Source of the DNA: Lysobacter sp. CFH 32150
Lineage (GTDB): Bacteria; Pseudomonadota; Gammaproteobacteria; Xanthomonadales; Xanthomonadaceae
Assembly (NCBI RefSeq): GCF_022758295.1
Contig: NZ_JALDWJ010000009.1
Span: 62,001-126,000, forward strand
DNA length: 64,000 nt
Direction: 5' to 3'
Part shown: in pieces, positions 9,180-18,404 of the stretch
How positions within the stretch are numbered: the stretch's first letter is position 1
Layout of the letters: every line of letters begins with the position of its first letter
Program-made: the position numbers and the translations under genes
Notes under the pieces: model-generated
The model's input: the letters and a program-made list of their open reading frames with translations, nothing else
Database searches by the model: none
Told to the model about the DNA's origin: nothing

Positions 9180-12152
9180 ATGATTCATCGTCATCGCGCG
9201 CTACGGCGCAGCACACTCTGTGTCGCTCTCGGCTTGTGTTTCGCCGGCAGCATCCACGCCCAATCCAACACCGCAGGTGCCGTCGCCGGCAATGCCACGG
9301 CCGGCGACACCATTACCGTGTCGAATCCAGCCACCGGATTCTCCCGCACCATCACGGTCGGGGCTGACGGCAACTACCGTTTCTCGGCGCTGGCTCCCGG
9401 CCAGTACACCGTGACGCGCAATGGGGGCAGTGCCCGCAATGTCAGCGTCAACGTAGGCACCGCCGCCAACGTCGATTTTCAGGGCAGCGGGGATGCTGCC
9501 GCCCTCGACACCGTCACCGTCGTCGGCACCGGCGCGATCAACCCGATCGACGTGACCTCGGTCGAGTCGGCCACGGTGCTCACGGAGGAAGTCATCGACC
9601 GCCTGCCGGTGGCACGTAACGTCGCGGCCGTGGCGCTCCTGGCACCGGGCACGGTGCGTACCGACATCTTTGGCGGCAATGCCGTGTCGTTTGGCGGCGC
9701 TTCGGCGGCGGAGAACGCGTATTACATCAACGGTTTCAATGTCACCAATATCCGCAGTGGCCTGGCATACAACGAGGTGCCGTTCGAAGGTATCGCCGAG
9801 ACCCAGGTCAAGACCGGCGGCTATGGCGCGGAGTTTGGCCGCTCGCTCGGTGGCGTAACCAATATCATCACCAAGCGCGGTACCAACGAGTGGAAGTTCA
9901 GCGTGGGCGCGGTCTGGTCGCCCGATGCATTGCGCGCGCCCACCCAGCGCGTCGGCCGTGTCGACAACGGCAGCGGTCCGTTCGTGCTGCTGGACTCGAA
10001 CACCGAACGCTCCAACCTGATCTACACCGTGGCCGCCGGTGGTCCGCTGATCAAGGACCGCTTGTTCCTGTACGGCCTGTACCAGGGCGAAAAAGACGAA
10101 GATGACTTCTACGGCACGCAGAACGCCGCTGGCCGGCAGACCGCCACGCGCAGCAACCATGACGAAGCCTCCAACTCGCAGGGACTGGTCAAGCTCGACT
10201 GGAACATCAACGACAACCACCTGCTCGAACTCACCGCCTTCCGTGATCGCGACGAGACCCTGCGCACGTCCTACGACACGCGCACGCCATGGGGCACCGA
10301 TCGCATCCGCGAGGTCGGCCGGACCACGTTCCTCACCGGCGGCGACAACTACAGCGCGCGGTGGACCGGCTACCTGACCGACACCCTCACCCTGTCGGCG
10401 CTGTACGGCAAGGGCGAGTACGTCAATGCCTCCATCGTGCCGAACCAGGACTGTCCATACGTGTTCGACAACCGCGACAGTCACCAGCATGGCTGCGCGG
10501 TGCAACAGAGCTTCGGCACGGATGAAGACGGCGATAGCCGCACCGCCTACCGCATCGATGGCGAGTGGGCGATCGGCGACCACACCCTGCGCTTCGGCCT
10601 CGACCGCGAGGAAATCCATTCCATCGCCCAGACCGTGTCCTCCGGTGGTTTGCAGTACACCGTGGACGACATCGACGACATCGACCTCCCGGCACAGATC
10701 GAGGCCAATGTCCCCGTCGGCACCACCACGATCGTCACGGTCCGCCAGTTCGCCAACGGCGGCGAATTCGACACCGAGAACACCGCCTGGTACCTCGAGG
10801 ACCGCTGGCAGGTCACCGACAACTTCCTCGCCTATCTCGGCTTCCGCAGCGAGTCGTTCAAGAACCTCAACGCCGATGGCGTGACCTTCGTCGAGGTCAA
10901 GAACACTCGCGCGCCACGCCTGGGCTTCGCCTGGGACGTGCACGGCGATTCCAGCGCCAAGCTGTTCGGCAACGCCGGCCGTTACTACATCCCGATCATG
11001 ACCAACACCAACGTACGGTTGGCGGGTGCGGAAACGGATATCCAGACCTACTACGCGTCCAACGGCACCTTCACCGGCGGCCGCTTCGACCTGCCGCAGC
11101 TGGGCACCAATCTCGGCACCGTGGTGCAGGCCGACGGCGTGGCCAACGACCCGCGCGGCGTGGTCGATCCGAACCTCTCGCCGCTGTACCAGGACGAGTA
11201 CATCGTCGGCTTCCAGCAGCAGCTGAGCGAGAAGTGGAGTGCAGGCGTGCGCGGCATCTATCGCAAGATGAGCGCCGGCATGGACGATTACTGTGGCTAC
11301 CAGCGTCCGTACGACTGGGCGGTGGCGAACGGTTACACCCCGAACGAGTTCGATGCAGCCGGTAATGTCATCGCGGTGCATGAAGCCGGACGCATCGCCA
11401 ACGCCACCAGTGCGTGTTTCCTGATGAACCCCGGCACCGACCTGACCATGAATGTCGACCTCGACGGCGATGGCCCGAACGGATTGACGCAGCTCGTCAT
11501 ACCGAACTCGGTGCTCGGCCTGCCCAAGCCGAACCGCACCTACAAGGCCCTGGAGTTCTTCTTCGAACGCGCCTGGGACGACAAGTGGACCGTGCAGGGC
11601 TCGTACACCTGGGCCAAGAGCTTCGGCAACAGCGAGGGCTACGTGAAGTCGGACCTGGCGCAGCCTGACGCCGGCATCACCGCCGATTTCGACTTCGCCG
11701 AGTTCACCGAGCACTCCTACGGTTACCTGCCCAACGATCGCCGCCATGCCTTGAAGGTGTTCGGCGCCTACAAGGTCACCGACGAGTGGAGCGTCGGCAG
11801 CAATATCCTGATCCAGTCGGGGCGCCCGAAGAACTGCTTCGGCAGCTACGCCGGACCGATTACGCCGCAGGACCCAACCCTGTACTCGAACGTCTCGTTC
11901 TATTGCGGAGGCAGGCCATCGCCACGTGGCTCGTGGGGCCGGACGGAATGGCAGCGCAACGTGGGTGTCCAGATCGCATACCAGCCCAAGTGGCTGGAAG
12001 GACTCCGTGTCGGACTCGACGTGTTCAACCTGTTCAACGAAGACGCCGTTACCGCGGTGAACGAACGCGAAAACCCCGCATCGCGTTTCCACCAACCGAT
12101 CGCCTGGCAGGCACCGCGCTCGTTCCGCCTGAGCGTCAGCTACGACTTCTGA
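9180..12152 (+). CDS. TonB-dependent receptor with carboxypeptidase-regulatory-like N-terminal domain (Oar-like)
   Basis: An outer-membrane receptor of 990 residues. Signal peptide 1-27 (MIHRHRALRRSTLCVALGL..., cleavage after SIHA). Residues about 30-95 form a CarboxypepD_reg/Cna-B-like beta sandwich (TVSNPATGFSRTITVGADGNYRFSALAPGQYTV), then a plug domain (about 110-220, with ENAYYINGFNVTNIRSG and GYGAEFGRSLGGVTNIITKRG), then the beta barrel ending in the outer-membrane C-terminus SFRLSVSYDF. The ligand is unknown. I used the ATG at 9180 because the signal peptide starts there, although the frame is open to 9009. The gene stands alone and ends before a strong terminator. A 992-codon antisense frame is a high-GC artefact. 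Confidence 0.93.
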   Translation: MIHRHRALRRSTLCVALGLCFAGSIHAQSNTAGAVAGNATAGDTITVSNPATGFSRTITVGADGNYRFSALAPGQYTVTRNGGSARNVSVNVGTAANVDFQGSGDAAALDTVTVVGTGAINPIDVTSVESATVLTEEVIDRLPVARNVAAVALLAPGTVRTDIFGGNAVSFGGASAAENAYYINGFNVTNIRSGLAYNEVPFEGIAETQVKTGGYGAEFGRSLGGVTNIITKRGTNEWKFSVGAVWSPDALRAPTQRVGRVDNGSGPFVLLDSNTERSNLIYTVAAGGPLIKDRLFLYGLYQGEKDEDDFYGTQNAAGRQTATRSNHDEASNSQGLVKLDWNINDNHLLELTAFRDRDETLRTSYDTRTPWGTDRIREVGRTTFLTGGDNYSARWTGYLTDTLTLSALYGKGEYVNASIVPNQDCPYVFDNRDSHQHGCAVQQSFGTDEDGDSRTAYRIDGEWAIGDHTLRFGLDREEIHSIAQTVSSGGLQYTVDDIDDIDLPAQIEANVPVGTTTIVTVRQFANGGEFDTENTAWYLEDRWQVTDNFLAYLGFRSESFKNLNADGVTFVEVKNTRAPRLGFAWDVHGDSSAKLFGNAGRYYIPIMTNTNVRLAGAETDIQTYYASNGTFTGGRFDLPQLGTNLGTVVQADGVANDPRGVVDPNLSPLYQDEYIVGFQQQLSEKWSAGVRGIYRKMSAGMDDYCGYQRPYDWAVANGYTPNEFDAAGNVIAVHEAGRIANATSACFLMNPGTDLTMNVDLDGDGPNGLTQLVIPNSVLGLPKPNRTYKALEFFFERAWDDKWTVQGSYTWAKSFGNSEGYVKSDLAQPDAGITADFDFAEFTEHSYGYLPNDRRHALKVFGAYKVTDEWSVGSNILIQSGRPKNCFGSYAGPITPQDPTLYSNVSFYCGGRPSPRGSWGRTEWQRNVGVQIAYQPKWLEGLRVGLDVFNLFNEDAVTAVNERENPASRFHQPIAWQAPRSFRLSVSYDF

Positions 12153-12206
12153 TTCACCAGCACATAGAGCGCCATCCATGGTGCCATTGAGTAACCCCCC
12201 GGACTT

Positions 12207-12244
12207 CCCGCACCGGCCGCCATTGCCGGTGCGGGGTATTTTTC
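12207..12244 (+). terminator. Rho-independent terminator after the TonB receptor
   Basis: An 11-bp perfect stem (cccgcaccggc / gccggtgcggg) with a 7-base loop, followed by gtattttt. It lies 55 bases after the receptor stop. Confidence 0.9.
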
Positions 12245-12307
12245 TGGTGCGAAGGCTCGGGACGACTTGGCTTCAGGCGTGCGGCAACATCAACTGCTGG
12301 AGGAAGA

Positions 12308-12508
12308 ATGCTGGATATCTACTGGGGCATCGTGATCATTGCGATTGGCGTGCTCTCTGATCAATCGGTGTTCCTGGGCGACTTCAGTCCTTTGAGTTTC
12401 ATCTTTGACGGGTTTGGGATTTTCTGGCTTGGCAAGGGCATTCTTGCCCTGAACAAAAAGAAGCGGGAGCACACCCAGTCCGACGAGCCGTCCGGCAATT
12501 CTGCTTAG
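12308..12508 (+). CDS. Small two-helix membrane protein
   Basis: A 66-residue hypothetical protein. Two hydrophobic segments (IYWGIVIIAIGVL about 4-16, and SPLSFIFDGFGIFWLGKGILAL about 27-48) are followed by a short charged tail beginning NKKKREH. A strong ribosome site, ggaggaag, lies just ahead of the ATG, which is the main reason to believe it is a real gene. It follows the receptor terminator, so it has its own promoter. I do not recognise a family. Confidence 0.6.
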   Translation: MLDIYWGIVIIAIGVLSDQSVFLGDFSPLSFIFDGFGIFWLGKGILALNKKKREHTQSDEPSGNSA

Positions 12509-12598
12509 CGACGATTCAAGTCTAAGCAGGCGTTACGAATGGCCGTGCGGGGCTTGCCTCAACCAATGCGATGTTACGAACGCCAAAGTCGCGGGGCA

Positions 12599-13753
12599 CT
12601 ACACCGTACTGACGGCAGCAACTACCGGCAACGAGTGGCGGGGCAGATCGATGGTGAACACGCATCCTGAGCCGGGAACGTTGCGAACGCTGAGAGTGCC
12701 ATCGTTCGCTTCAACGCTGCGGCGAGAGATCGACAGGCCCAGGCCCAGGCCACTGGTATCCGCGCCCATCTGCGTAAACGGAAGGAACATCGTTTCGGCC
12801 CCTGGGGGCAAGCCGCCGCAGCGATCTTCAACGTCGATCAGAATGCGATCGCCCACGGCATAGGCGTTGAGGCTCACTTCGCTGAGCGGGTGCGAGAACT
12901 TGAAGGCGTTCTGCAACAGGTTCCCTGCCGCCGATAGCAGCAGGTCGCGGTCCGCATCGACCGCCAGCAGCGGATCGACATGCGAGACCGTCAATATGCA
13001 GTTCTTGACCTTCGCCTCGAGCGATGCGGAAAGCTTGATCTCGGCGATGAAGTCGGCCAGAGAAAACAGCTGGTTCTGTACGGGCGCTCCAGCCGCCATC
13101 CGCACATCGGCCAAGGAGCGGTCGATCAGATTGGCCAGGCCCACCAGGGCACGATCGAGCACGCCACCCGTCGCGCCGCTCAAACCCACATTGCCTTCCT
13201 TGATGATCGAAAGCGCCAGCGTCGCGGTGCACAGCAGGTTCCGCAGTTCGTGGGCGAAGAAGCCCAGCCGTTCGTTCAACGCATCGGCCTGCAGGCCGGC
13301 CACGACGGAATCGCGTTGGTAGCCGAACTCGGTGACGGCATTGGCGATGGCGTTGTCCAGGCAGCGATTGAGCGTCCTGAACTCATCGATGTCGATGAGT
13401 ACGCCCCGTTCGAATGCCAGGTCGGTGATGGACTGGCACAAATCGCCATAGTCGTGAACGACTTCCTCGACCGTGAAGCCGTGCTGCAACAACTCCTTGC
13501 CGTGCAGCGCCGCCGATTCGCTGATCTCCGATAGCGCCGGCTTGCCTCCCCCGGACGGTCCGGACACCTTGCGACTGCGTATCGGGTCCGACGTCTGTTC
13601 CACCTGGAGCGTCTTGATGAGCTGTTCGAGGAAGATCGTCACCCCGTGTTCCAACTCTTTCTCAAGCACGCCCGGAGGCGCTCGCTGGGCGACCTTGGTC
13701 CTGCACCGTGCGATCAGTTCCGCCCGGTTCGCGGTGAGGAACTCGTGCATCAT
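12599..13753 (-). CDS. Orphan sensor histidine kinase with RsbRD-like N-terminal domain
   Basis: A soluble 384-residue histidine kinase. Residues about 1-135 (MMHEFLTANRAELIARCR...) are helical and resemble the RsbRD/RsbR N-terminal sensor domain. The phosphoacceptor is in FFAHELRNLLCTATLAL (His about 169). The ATPase domain follows, with N box NLLQNAFKFSH, G1 DRCGGLP and G2 GLGLGLSISRRSVEANDG. There is no transmembrane segment and no response regulator next to it. I chose the paired ATG codons at 13753/13750; upstream codons would add a basic stretch with no domain match. The input signal is not predictable. Confidence 0.88.
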   Translation of the reverse strand: MMHEFLTANRAELIARCRTKVAQRAPPGVLEKELEHGVTIFLEQLIKTLQVEQTSDPIRSRKVSGPSGGGKPALSEISESAALHGKELLQHGFTVEEVVHDYGDLCQSITDLAFERGVLIDIDEFRTLNRCLDNAIANAVTEFGYQRDSVVAGLQADALNERLGFFAHELRNLLCTATLALSIIKEGNVGLSGATGGVLDRALVGLANLIDRSLADVRMAAGAPVQNQLFSLADFIAEIKLSASLEAKVKNCILTVSHVDPLLAVDADRDLLLSAAGNLLQNAFKFSHPLSEVSLNAYAVGDRILIDVEDRCGGLPPGAETMFLPFTQMGADTSGLGLGLSISRRSVEANDGTLSVRNVPGSGCVFTIDLPRHSLPVVAAVSTV

Positions 13754-13880
13754 TCCCGCACCATACGCCCTGTTCGTTCCAGTTGCGCAGACCGAGGCCT
13801 GACGCCGTTTGCGGGCATCCGGCTTGCAGGAGCGGTCGGCCTTCACAGGATTTGAGACGGCCAGGCCTTACGTTGCGGGC

Positions 13881-14162
13881 ATGACGAACGAACTCAGCTG
13901 GACACCAAGCCGTTTCCTCCCGGGCGAATGGGAGGCTGTCGCGAACGGCATCCATTACCGAATTACCTGCTTCCCCACGGCTGGCCGCGCGGAAGGCGCG
14001 CACTTTGCGGCCGCCGACAAGATCGACCTCGGGCGCTTCGAGGGCGGACCTGCGGGCAAGCGAGCCGCGATGGATGCGTGCCAGGCACACGCCGAAGCTT
14101 TAGGACGTTCCCTACACTCGAGTACCGACGACTGTGCTTTGGCATCGGCGACCGCGGCCTGA
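13881..14162 (+). CDS. Hypothetical protein, 93 aa
   Basis: A small soluble protein of unknown family, starting MTNELSWTPSRFLPGEWEAV. It has a WEAVANGIHYRITCFPTAGRAEG segment that suggests a small beta-rich domain, and an Ala-rich C-terminal helix. Codon use is like that of its neighbours. The frame extends upstream to 13809, but that ATG lies in the region leading to the divergent kinase, so I prefer 13881. Support is moderate: coding-like composition, no recognised homologue. Confidence 0.5.
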   Translation: MTNELSWTPSRFLPGEWEAVANGIHYRITCFPTAGRAEGAHFAAADKIDLGRFEGGPAGKRAAMDACQAHAEALGRSLHSSTDDCALASATAA

Positions 14163-14216
14163 GCGCTTGGTGATTCGTTTCAACGATTGCGTTGTCGGTG
14201 CGATGGGGTTGAAGTC

Positions 14217-14501
14217 CTACTGATGCCCGCCGCTGTGCTCATCCTGCTCGTCACGATCGCTGGTGGCGGACAGCCATGCCGGTTTCTCGTCGTGCTTGCG
14301 TGACTCTGGACGATTCCTGCGCGCACCGACCCTCTGATCGGCTGCCTTCGGTTTGTCACCACTGACGGCTTCTCCTCCGGTCCTGATGATCTTGCTTTGC
14401 TCGTTGTTCTCCATATCGGCGAATCCACGACCTTGCTGCCGGCCGCCCCTGTTCTCGGGGCGGGACTGATTCGAATCATCCCGTGTGTTTTTGGTAGGCA
14501 T
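14217..14501 (-). CDS. Small KGG-motif stress-type hydrophilic protein
   Basis: A 94-residue, very hydrophilic protein rich in Arg, Glu, Gln and Ser, predicted to be disordered. The segment RGFADMENNEQSKIIRTGGEAV matches the repeat of KGG/GsiB-like general-stress proteins (typically GFAxMdxexqrxIaxkGGxA), present here once. A good ribosome site (gaggag, 7 bases before the ATG at 14501) supports the start. It sits alone between a hypothetical gene and the c-di-GMP enzyme. A role in desiccation or stress protection is inferred from the motif only. Confidence 0.65.
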   Translation of the reverse strand: MPTKNTRDDSNQSRPENRGGRQQGRGFADMENNEQSKIIRTGGEAVSGDKPKAADQRVGARRNRPESRKHDEKPAWLSATSDRDEQDEHSGGHQ

Positions 14502-14796
14502 CGATGGCTCCTCGGTAACTGGCTACCAAGCATTGCGCTTTGTGCTGTTAGTTCGCTGCGCGCATGGCGTCAATGTCGACGTAACGTCGTTCATCGCATC
14601 AGCGATCCGTTGTGGTCGTCGTTTTTTGCCTTCCCTCAGGTGCCTGGAATCAGGCCTTGGCGGCCCTGCCGCCGGGCCTGGTTGAAGCGGCTCCGCTGGG
14701 GGTATACGGTGGCTTTCACCCGGCTAACCCGGGCTTGTGGTACTAGGCTGGTCTGCACCGCAGTGGTACGCGGACACTTCTTCGAAGTGGTGGCGC

Positions 14797-17700
14797 ATGG
14801 AAGGCACCTACGACTACTGGCTGGTAATGCTGTCGATGGCCGTTGCGGTCATGGCCTCGTACGTAGCCTTGGACCTGGCGTCGAGGGTGACGGCCAGTGC
14901 CGGGCCGGCCGCGCGCTATTGGCTGGTGGGCGGCGCGGTCTCGATGGGGATCGGCATCTGGTCGATGCATTTCATCGGCATGCTGGCGTTCCGGCTGCCC
15001 ATCCCGATGTCCTACAACGGGCCGATCACGGCCCTGTCGCTGCTCATCGCGATGGTCGTTTCCGGCTTCGCCTTGCACACGGTCAGCAGGGACAGCCTGG
15101 GGCTGCGGCGCCTGGCACGCGGTGGCGTGCTGATGGGGATCGGCATCGCCTCCATGCACTACACCGGTATGGCGGCGATGGAGATGCGGCCGCCGGTGAT
15201 CTACGACCCCATGCTGTTCGTGCTGTCGATCGTCATCGCCATGGTGGCGTCGTGGGCGGCATTGTGGATCGCATTCCAGCTTCGCCTCGAGACGCTGCTG
15301 TCGGGCTTCTGGCGCAAGGGCGGTAGCGCGTTGCTGATGGGCGCCGCGATCTGCGGCATGCATTACACCGGCATGGCCGCGGCGATTTTCTCGCCGTTGT
15401 GCGTGGCGACGGTGGGCGCGCCGACCATTCCCAACTTCTGGATGGCGGTGACGATCTCCTGCTTCACCTTCATGTTGCTTGCGACCACCCTCATGGTCTC
15501 GATGGCGGACGCGCGGCGCGCGCGTGAAGTCAGCCTTCATCAAGACCGGATGAACGCGCTACGGGAAATGCATGACGAGCTCGAGCAACGCGTCCACGAG
15601 CGCACCGCTGAGCTGGCGCAGGCCAACGACGCGCTGCAGGCCGAGATCGGACAACACGAACTCACCGAACAGGAGTTGCGGGAGAGCCAGGACGAAGCCC
15701 GCGCCATCATCGACACGGCGTACGATCCCTACATCGCCATCGATACCCACAGCGTGATCCTGGACTGGAACAAGCAGGCCGAAAGCGCCCTGGGCTGGTC
15801 ACGCGAGGAAGTGGTGGGTCGCAACATGGCCGAGATTCTCATTCCAGAACCATTCCGGCAAGCCCATTACCGCGGTATCCAGCATTTCCTCGCGACCGGC
15901 GAGGGACCGGTGTTGAACAAACGCATCGAGATCACGGCGCTGCATCGCGATGGCCATGAACTCCCGGTCGAATTGACGATCTGGCCGACCAAGCTGGGGG
16001 GGACGTACAAATTCAGTGCGTTCCTGCATGACATCAAACGCCAGCGCGCGATCCGGAGGCTCGTTGCGCAAACCGCCGCCGCCGCCACGCTGATCGAATC
16101 GGCCACGCTCGCTGACGCCGCGCCGAAAGTGCTGGAGGCGGTGGGTACGGCAATGGGGTGGACGGTCGGCGCCTTGTGGGCCGTCGACAACATCACCAAT
16201 ACGATGCGCTGCGTCGAGGTCTGGCAGCATCCGGACACTGGTGACTCGGCCCATGCCTTCCTGGACATGACGTTGGCGATGTCCGTCGTTCCGGGAGAAG
16301 AACTGCCTGGTCGTATCTGGGCCAGTGGCCAGCCCTTGTGGGTCCCCAATGTCGCGCTCGGCACGGATTCGCCTCGTGCCTGGTCTGCCGCCGGACAGGG
16401 ATTCCTTGGTGGGATCGGTTTTCCGATCCTCAGCGGCACGCAAGTGTTCGGCGTGGCTGAGTTCCATGCCCCTGCGATCCAGGAGCCAGATCCGGAATTG
16501 CTCGGGATGATGGATACGCTGGGCAGTTTGCTCGGGCAGTTCATGGCGCGGAAGCGGGCGGAAAGCGCGCTCGCCGATAACCAGCAGCATCTCGCCGAGG
16601 CCCAGCAGATTGCGCATGTCGGCAGTTGGGAGTGGAGCCTCGCCAGCAACAGGATCACGTGGAGCGATGAGCTGTATCGCATCCACAGAAGCGATCCGCA
16701 GGATTTCGAGCACACACCAAAAGGCTATCTGAGGCTGATCTATCCAGCGGACCAGAGGCTTGTCCTGCGCACTGTCGATCGAGCCTTCCACCAGAAACAG
16801 CCATTCGATTTCGAGCATCGCGTCGTTTGCCCGGACGGCGAGGTTCGCGTCATCCAGACGCGGGGTCGGATGCTGATCGATGGCCACGGGCGGGTCACGG
16901 GGATGGTGGGCACGGGCCAGGACATCACCGAGCGCAAGGAAGCCCAGCAGCGCCTCCAGCAACTGGCGCATTACGACGTGCTGACCGGCCTGCCCAACCG
17001 TCGCCTGTTCCACGAATCGCTGGAAAGCGCGATGGCGATGGCCGACAACCATGGTTGGCAGGTGTTCCTGCTATTCCTCGACCTGGACAGCTTCAAGGAC
17101 ATCAACGACAGCCTCGGGCATGCGGTCGGCGACGAACTGCTGCGCCAGGTCGGTCAACGCCTGCAAGGCTGCCTGCGCCTGCGCGACACCGTCGCGCGGC
17201 TCGGAGGCGACGAGTTCGGCATGGTCCTGCTGACGCCCAGCGATCCGCAGCTCGCCGCCAAGGTCGCCAAGAAGATCCAGAACACGCTGGCGGTGCCATT
17301 CGACGTGGAGAATCACGCGGTCAGCACCACCGCCAGCATCGGCATCACCGTGTATCCGTCCGATACCAACGACATGCACAGCCTGGTGCGCTACGCCGAC
17401 CTGGCGATGTACGAGGCCAAGCAGGGCGGCCGCAATTGCTACCGCTTCTACACGGAGGCGATGAACCTGCGCGTCCGCAAGAAGCTCGAGCTGGAGTTGG
17501 CATTGCGCGGCGCCCTGGAGCGGGAGGAATTCGAGCTGCACTACCAGCCCAAGGTCTGCCTGCGCAGCGGTCGCTGGACCGGGGTAGAGGCCCTGGTGCG
17601 CTGGCATCGGCCTGGCCACGGACTGGTGTCGCCGGCGCAGTTCATTCCGGTGTTGGAGGACACCGGCCTGATCGTGCCGGTCGGCGCCTGGGTGATCACC

Positions 17701-18357
17701 ACGGCGTGTCGTCAGTTGCGCAACTGGCAGCGCACCGGCCTTGGGCCGCTGCCGATCGCGGTCAACGTCTCGGCCCAGCAGATCATGCGCAAGAGCCTGC
17801 TGCCGGCGCCGGCCGATCCCCGCCGGCGCGTGCACATCGATAACGATCCGCTCGGCCTCTCGTCGGTCACCGCCGCCAGCCTCCAGAAGTACAAGGTGAT
17901 GCCGGGGCATCTGGAGCTGGAGCTCACCGAAAGCGCCGTCATGGGCGATGCCGAATACAGCGTGGAGATGCTGCAGCGCTTGAAAGCTTTGGGCGTGCGG
18001 ATCTCAGTGGACGATTTCGGAACCGGCTACTCCAGCCTGGCCTACCTGCGCCGCTTCCCGGTGGACACGGTCAAGATCGACGGCGCCTTCATCCGCGACC
18101 TCACGACCAATGCCGAAGATGCTTCGATCACACTGGCCATCATCGACATGGCGCATCGACTCAATATGCGCGTGGTCGCCGAGTGCGTGGAAACGGTGGA
18201 GCAACTCGAATTCCTGCGTGCGCACGGTTGCGACCAGGTGCAGGGCCACTACATCGCACGCGCCATGCCGGTGCATGAACTCGAGCAGTTGTGGCACAGG
18301 AGCAACGGATTCGCGCACGATGTCCTGCAGGAAATGGAGTCCGAAGAGGCGAAGTAG
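14797..18357 (+). CDS. MHYT-PAS-GAF-PAS-GGDEF-EAL cyclic di-GMP signalling protein
   Basis: A 1186-residue membrane protein likely to make and/or degrade c-di-GMP. Residues about 8-235 are a seven-helix MHYT sensor with three copies of the metal-ligand motif (SMHFIGM, SMHYTGM, GMHYTGM), thought to sense oxygen, CO or NO through copper. A coiled coil (about 245-290) leads to PAS (about 294-410), GAF (about 418-560), PAS/PAC (about 598-700), GGDEF (about 735-895, RLGGDEFGMVL intact near 803) and EAL (about 905-1170, VEALVRW near 929 and DDFGTGYSSL intact). The EAL domain carries about 20 extra residues between NVSAQQ and LELELTES, and AEGVE is AECVE. Start chosen at 14797 (MEGTYDYWLVML); a GTG at 14737 is possible. 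Confidence 0.92.
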   Translation: MEGTYDYWLVMLSMAVAVMASYVALDLASRVTASAGPAARYWLVGGAVSMGIGIWSMHFIGMLAFRLPIPMSYNGPITALSLLIAMVVSGFALHTVSRDSLGLRRLARGGVLMGIGIASMHYTGMAAMEMRPPVIYDPMLFVLSIVIAMVASWAALWIAFQLRLETLLSGFWRKGGSALLMGAAICGMHYTGMAAAIFSPLCVATVGAPTIPNFWMAVTISCFTFMLLATTLMVSMADARRAREVSLHQDRMNALREMHDELEQRVHERTAELAQANDALQAEIGQHELTEQELRESQDEARAIIDTAYDPYIAIDTHSVILDWNKQAESALGWSREEVVGRNMAEILIPEPFRQAHYRGIQHFLATGEGPVLNKRIEITALHRDGHELPVELTIWPTKLGGTYKFSAFLHDIKRQRAIRRLVAQTAAAATLIESATLADAAPKVLEAVGTAMGWTVGALWAVDNITNTMRCVEVWQHPDTGDSAHAFLDMTLAMSVVPGEELPGRIWASGQPLWVPNVALGTDSPRAWSAAGQGFLGGIGFPILSGTQVFGVAEFHAPAIQEPDPELLGMMDTLGSLLGQFMARKRAESALADNQQHLAEAQQIAHVGSWEWSLASNRITWSDELYRIHRSDPQDFEHTPKGYLRLIYPADQRLVLRTVDRAFHQKQPFDFEHRVVCPDGEVRVIQTRGRMLIDGHGRVTGMVGTGQDITERKEAQQRLQQLAHYDVLTGLPNRRLFHESLESAMAMADNHGWQVFLLFLDLDSFKDINDSLGHAVGDELLRQVGQRLQGCLRLRDTVARLGGDEFGMVLLTPSDPQLAAKVAKKIQNTLAVPFDVENHAVSTTASIGITVYPSDTNDMHSLVRYADLAMYEAKQGGRNCYRFYTEAMNLRVRKKLELELALRGALEREEFELHYQPKVCLRSGRWTGVEALVRWHRPGHGLVSPAQFIPVLEDTGLIVPVGAWVITTACRQLRNWQRTGLGPLPIAVNVSAQQIMRKSLLPAPADPRRRVHIDNDPLGLSSVTAASLQKYKVMPGHLELELTESAVMGDAEYSVEMLQRLKALGVRISVDDFGTGYSSLAYLRRFPVDTVKIDGAFIRDLTTNAEDASITLAIIDMAHRLNMRVVAECVETVEQLEFLRAHGCDQVQGHYIARAMPVHELEQLWHRSNGFAHDVLQEMESEEAK

Positions 18358-18371
18358 CGGCGCCCGCTCCC

Positions 18372-18396
18372 CTGTGGGAGCGACGTAAGTCGCGAT
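18372..18396. repeat. REP-type repeat, copy 1
   Basis: A 25-base element beginning ctgtgggagcgacgtaag and containing the small palindrome gcgac-gtaa-gtcgc. It is identical over all 25 bases, in the same orientation, to the copy at 19221-19245. Confidence 0.8.
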
Positions 18397-18404
18397 GAAA
18401 ATCG

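Noticed and set aside
9201-12179. A 992-codon open frame on the minus strand, opposite the TonB receptor.
   Set aside because: It is the complement-frame artefact of a high-GC gene: no signal peptide, no domains, and composition rich in His, Val, Arg and Asp. The plus-strand receptor has clear domains.
12500-12598. Repeats gttacgaa and ggcgtt/aacgcc after the 66-aa gene, considered as a second attC site.
   Set aside because: GCTTAG/CTAAGC and GGCGTTAC are present but the core boxes do not fit RYYYAAC/GTTRRRY and no L-box stem pairs properly.
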